DNA of 64,000 bases, from NCBI GenBank assembly GCA_016872115.1, contig VHBC01000003.1, positions 1 to 64,000 of the forward strand. The letters run 5' to 3'. The stretch is from Sphingomonadales bacterium (GTDB lineage: Bacteria > Bacteroidota > Bacteroidia > Flavobacteriales_D > Crocinitomicaceae). This document shows, piece after piece, positions 62,691 to 64,000 of this stretch. The position numbers and the translations under genes are program-made. The notes beneath the pieces were generated by a model that did not search any database, was not told where the DNA came from, and saw only the letters and a list, made by a program, of their open reading frames with translations. The first letter of the stretch is position 1; the number at the start of each line of letters is the position of its first letter.

Positions 62691-63161
62691 ATGTCAAATC
62701 AATTTCAATTTATTTATCGCACATTCGCCTCCCAAGATGCACTTTCTTTGGCTGATCAAACCTTAGTAAGCCATGCACTAATGGCTATGCAGCAGGCATA
62801 TGCGCCGTATTCAAAGTTTAAAGTTGGTGCAAGTGTATTGCTTCAAAGTGGCCAGATTGTTCAAGGCAATAACCAAGAAAATATCGCTTATCCCTCGGGT
62901 TTGTGTGCTGAACGCGTTGCGTTATTTTATGCCGGAGCTCAATTTCCTTTAGATCCAGTATTGAAGATTTGTGTCGTGGCAGAAGGTGACCTAATGCCGC
63001 AAGGCGCATTGCTTTCACCCTGTGGATCGTGTCGGCAAGTCATGTTGGAGAGTGAGGCCAGACAAGCCCAACCAATAGAGGTGCTGCTGGTGCAGCGCTC
63101 CGGTCAAATCATTGTACTCGATTCCGTTCAAAACTTATTGCCATTTGGCTTTTCTAAATAG
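62691..63161 (+). CDS. cdd: Cytidine deaminase
   Basis: The 156-residue zinc enzyme has the catalytic GLCAERVALFYAG (Cys and Glu) and the second Cys pair in LSPCGSCRQVMLE. It deaminates cytidine and deoxycytidine in pyrimidine salvage. The short Bacteroidota form is homotetrameric like the Bacillus enzyme. It is divergent from the FKBP genes with 100 bases between. Confidence 0.95.
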   Translation: MSNQFQFIYRTFASQDALSLADQTLVSHALMAMQQAYAPYSKFKVGASVLLQSGQIVQGNNQENIAYPSGLCAERVALFYAGAQFPLDPVLKICVVAEGDLMPQGALLSPCGSCRQVMLESEARQAQPIEVLLVQRSGQIIVLDSVQNLLPFGFSK

Positions 63162-63182
63162 TGCAAATTCCAACTAGCGTCG

Positions 63183-63190
63183 TATCTTTG
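63183..63190 (+). promoter_or_regulatory. Promoter -7 box (TATCTTTG) of the DUF4494 gene
   Basis: TATCTTTG matches TAnnTTTG and ends 20 bases before the ATG at 63211. No good TTTG element is found 19 bases upstream. Confidence 0.5.
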
Positions 63191-63210
63191 TAGACCAAAA
63201 AATACAACGC

Positions 63211-63804
63211 ATGAATAGCTGGTTTACCGTCAAAGTCAAATACACCAAACAACTCGAAAACGGCACATTTAAAAGGGTATCAGAGCCCTATTTGCTTGCT
63301 GCCATGACCTTCACCGATGCGGAGGCACGTATCTACGAAGAGTTGGGCTCCAGTATTCGCGGTGAATTTCAAGTTACAGGCATCGCCCGAACTGACCTAC
63401 ACGACATCTTTCAGTACGACGACGCCGAACAATGGTTCAAATGCAAGGTTACCTATGACCGCATCGATGAAGATGGCGAGAAAGCAAAAACCATTTCCCA
63501 AAACTTTTTAGTAAGCGCTGCGCAGGTCAAAGAAGCTTACGAAAGAATTGAAGAAAGCCTTGCGACACTCATGATTGATTTCAATGTGGTTTCCATTACT
63601 GCTTCACCGATAGTCGAAATTTTTCCTTACCGAGAAGAAGACGTTCAGTCACCCGCACACAAAGCACCCAAGCCAGAAGAAGAAGTTAATCATACACCTA
63701 TAAGACAAGTATTCTCTGCGTCGGGGTCAGATTTTGAAGACGACCTAGACGAAGCCCAAAACCCAGACGAAGATTCCGAAATCATCGATCAAACTAATAT
63801 CTAA
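63211..63804 (+). CDS. DUF4494 domain-containing protein
   Basis: The 197-residue protein has the family pattern WFTVKVKYTKQLENGTFKRVSEPYLLAAMTFTDAEARI in outline, then EQWFKCKVTYDRIDEDGEKAK and the acidic tail (EEEVNHTP, DDLDEAQNPDEDSE). DUF4494 is a soluble Bacteroidota family with no known function. It lies four bases upstream of pdxH and probably forms an operon with it. Confidence 0.9.
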   Translation: MNSWFTVKVKYTKQLENGTFKRVSEPYLLAAMTFTDAEARIYEELGSSIRGEFQVTGIARTDLHDIFQYDDAEQWFKCKVTYDRIDEDGEKAKTISQNFLVSAAQVKEAYERIEESLATLMIDFNVVSITASPIVEIFPYREEDVQSPAHKAPKPEEEVNHTPIRQVFSASGSDFEDDLDEAQNPDEDSEIIDQTNI

Positions 63805-63808
63805 CCCA

Positions 63809-64000
63809 ATGAGTGACTGGCTCAAAACATACCGCGAAAACCACGCCGATTTCGATCAGCCTTCTGCAATCGACCAATTATCTGCAGATCCGTTTGTCGC
63901 ATTTTCAAATTGGTTTGATGCGGCTGTTCAAGCACAAGAAATCGAGGCAAATGCTTGTGTGCTCAGTACTTATTCTACCGATACGCAACAGGTTTCTTCG
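63809..64000 (+). CDS. pdxH: Pyridoxamine 5'-phosphate oxidase, N-terminal part (truncated by window)
   Basis: The 64 visible codons are in frame to the end of the window. They read MSDWLKTYRENHADFDQP, then DPFVAFSNWFDAAVQAQEIEANACVL in outline, the PdxH pattern in which a short lid is followed by the FMN-binding domain start. PdxH makes pyridoxal phosphate, the cofactor of the class IV aminotransferase in this window. Confidence 0.85.
   Translation, partial: MSDWLKTYRENHADFDQPSAIDQLSADPFVAFSNWFDAAVQAQEIEANACVLSTYSTDTQQVSS

Overview
The window is a stretch of a Bacteroidota chromosome, most likely from the order Flavobacteriales. The reasons are a SusD/RagB-type lipoprotein, a type IX secretion (T9SS) C-terminal sorting domain, the families DUF2490, DUF1573, DUF4249 and DUF4494, an SDR-type threonine dehydrogenase of the flavobacterial kind, a DnaE with a fused proofreading domain, a short primary sigma factor, and promoters of the Bacteroidota form TTTG-N19-TAnnTTTG. 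There are no insertion sequences, prophage genes or CRISPR arrays. Gene density is high and most genes sit in tight operons with 1-30 bp overlaps.

Layout. 1-948: 3' end of a SusD-like gene. 1016-6213 (minus): lnt, a T9SS-secreted CotH-like protein, a lipoprotein and a DUF2490 protein, all overlapping. 6336-6947 (minus): rpmA and rplU behind a clear promoter. 7049-7957 (minus): a DMT transporter. 8202-24015 (plus): the complete dcw cell wall and division cluster in the order mraZ, rsmH, ftsL-like, ftsI, murE, mraY, murD, ftsW, murG, murC, ftsQ, ftsA, ftsZ, then a YqeY-like gene. 24015-25821: methionine salvage genes mtnB, mtnD, mtnC. 25890-28953 (minus): a DUF1573 protein, a corA 3' remnant, a tiny FeoB-associated Cys protein, feoB and feoA. 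29016-31290 (minus): lysC and gpsA. 31353-32141: an AIM24/TIGR00266 protein. 32142-36349 (minus): an L,D-transpeptidase, rpe, a secreted unknown and a CvfB-like RNA-binding protein. 36393-42283 (plus): a rhomboid protease, a class IV aminotransferase and dnaE. 42335-44882 (minus): an outer membrane barrel, a Nif3-like protein and a zinc-ribbon coiled-coil protein. 44949-50469 (minus): a light or oxidative stress operon of ECF sigma factor, crtI, crtB, idi, a 6-pyruvoyl-tetrahydropterin synthase-like gene, photolyase and peroxiredoxin. 50883-54276: threonine dehydrogenase, divergent from homogentisate dioxygenase and 4-hydroxyphenylpyruvate dioxygenase. 54294-57367: a thioredoxin-like protein, tRNA-His, an alpha/beta hydrolase, a small zinc-ribbon protein and rpoD. 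57402-62590 (minus): two FKBP isomerases, a DUF4249 lipoprotein and priA. 62691-64000 (plus): cdd, a DUF4494 protein and the 5' end of pdxH.

Most of the window is housekeeping. I found no clear new multi-gene system. The points that most deserve a second look are the repeated TGTTTAAC half-sites in front of the carotenoid/photolyase operon, the lnt-CotH-lipoprotein-DUF2490 operon, two opposed pairs of 10-bp-spaced MraZ-like boxes, a corA remnant and a 48-residue FeoB-associated protein in one gap, a palindrome next to a possibly leaderless feoA promoter, a degenerate PHP site in an exonuclease-fused DnaE, and a tRNA-His with two adjacent U-U mismatches in its acceptor stem.
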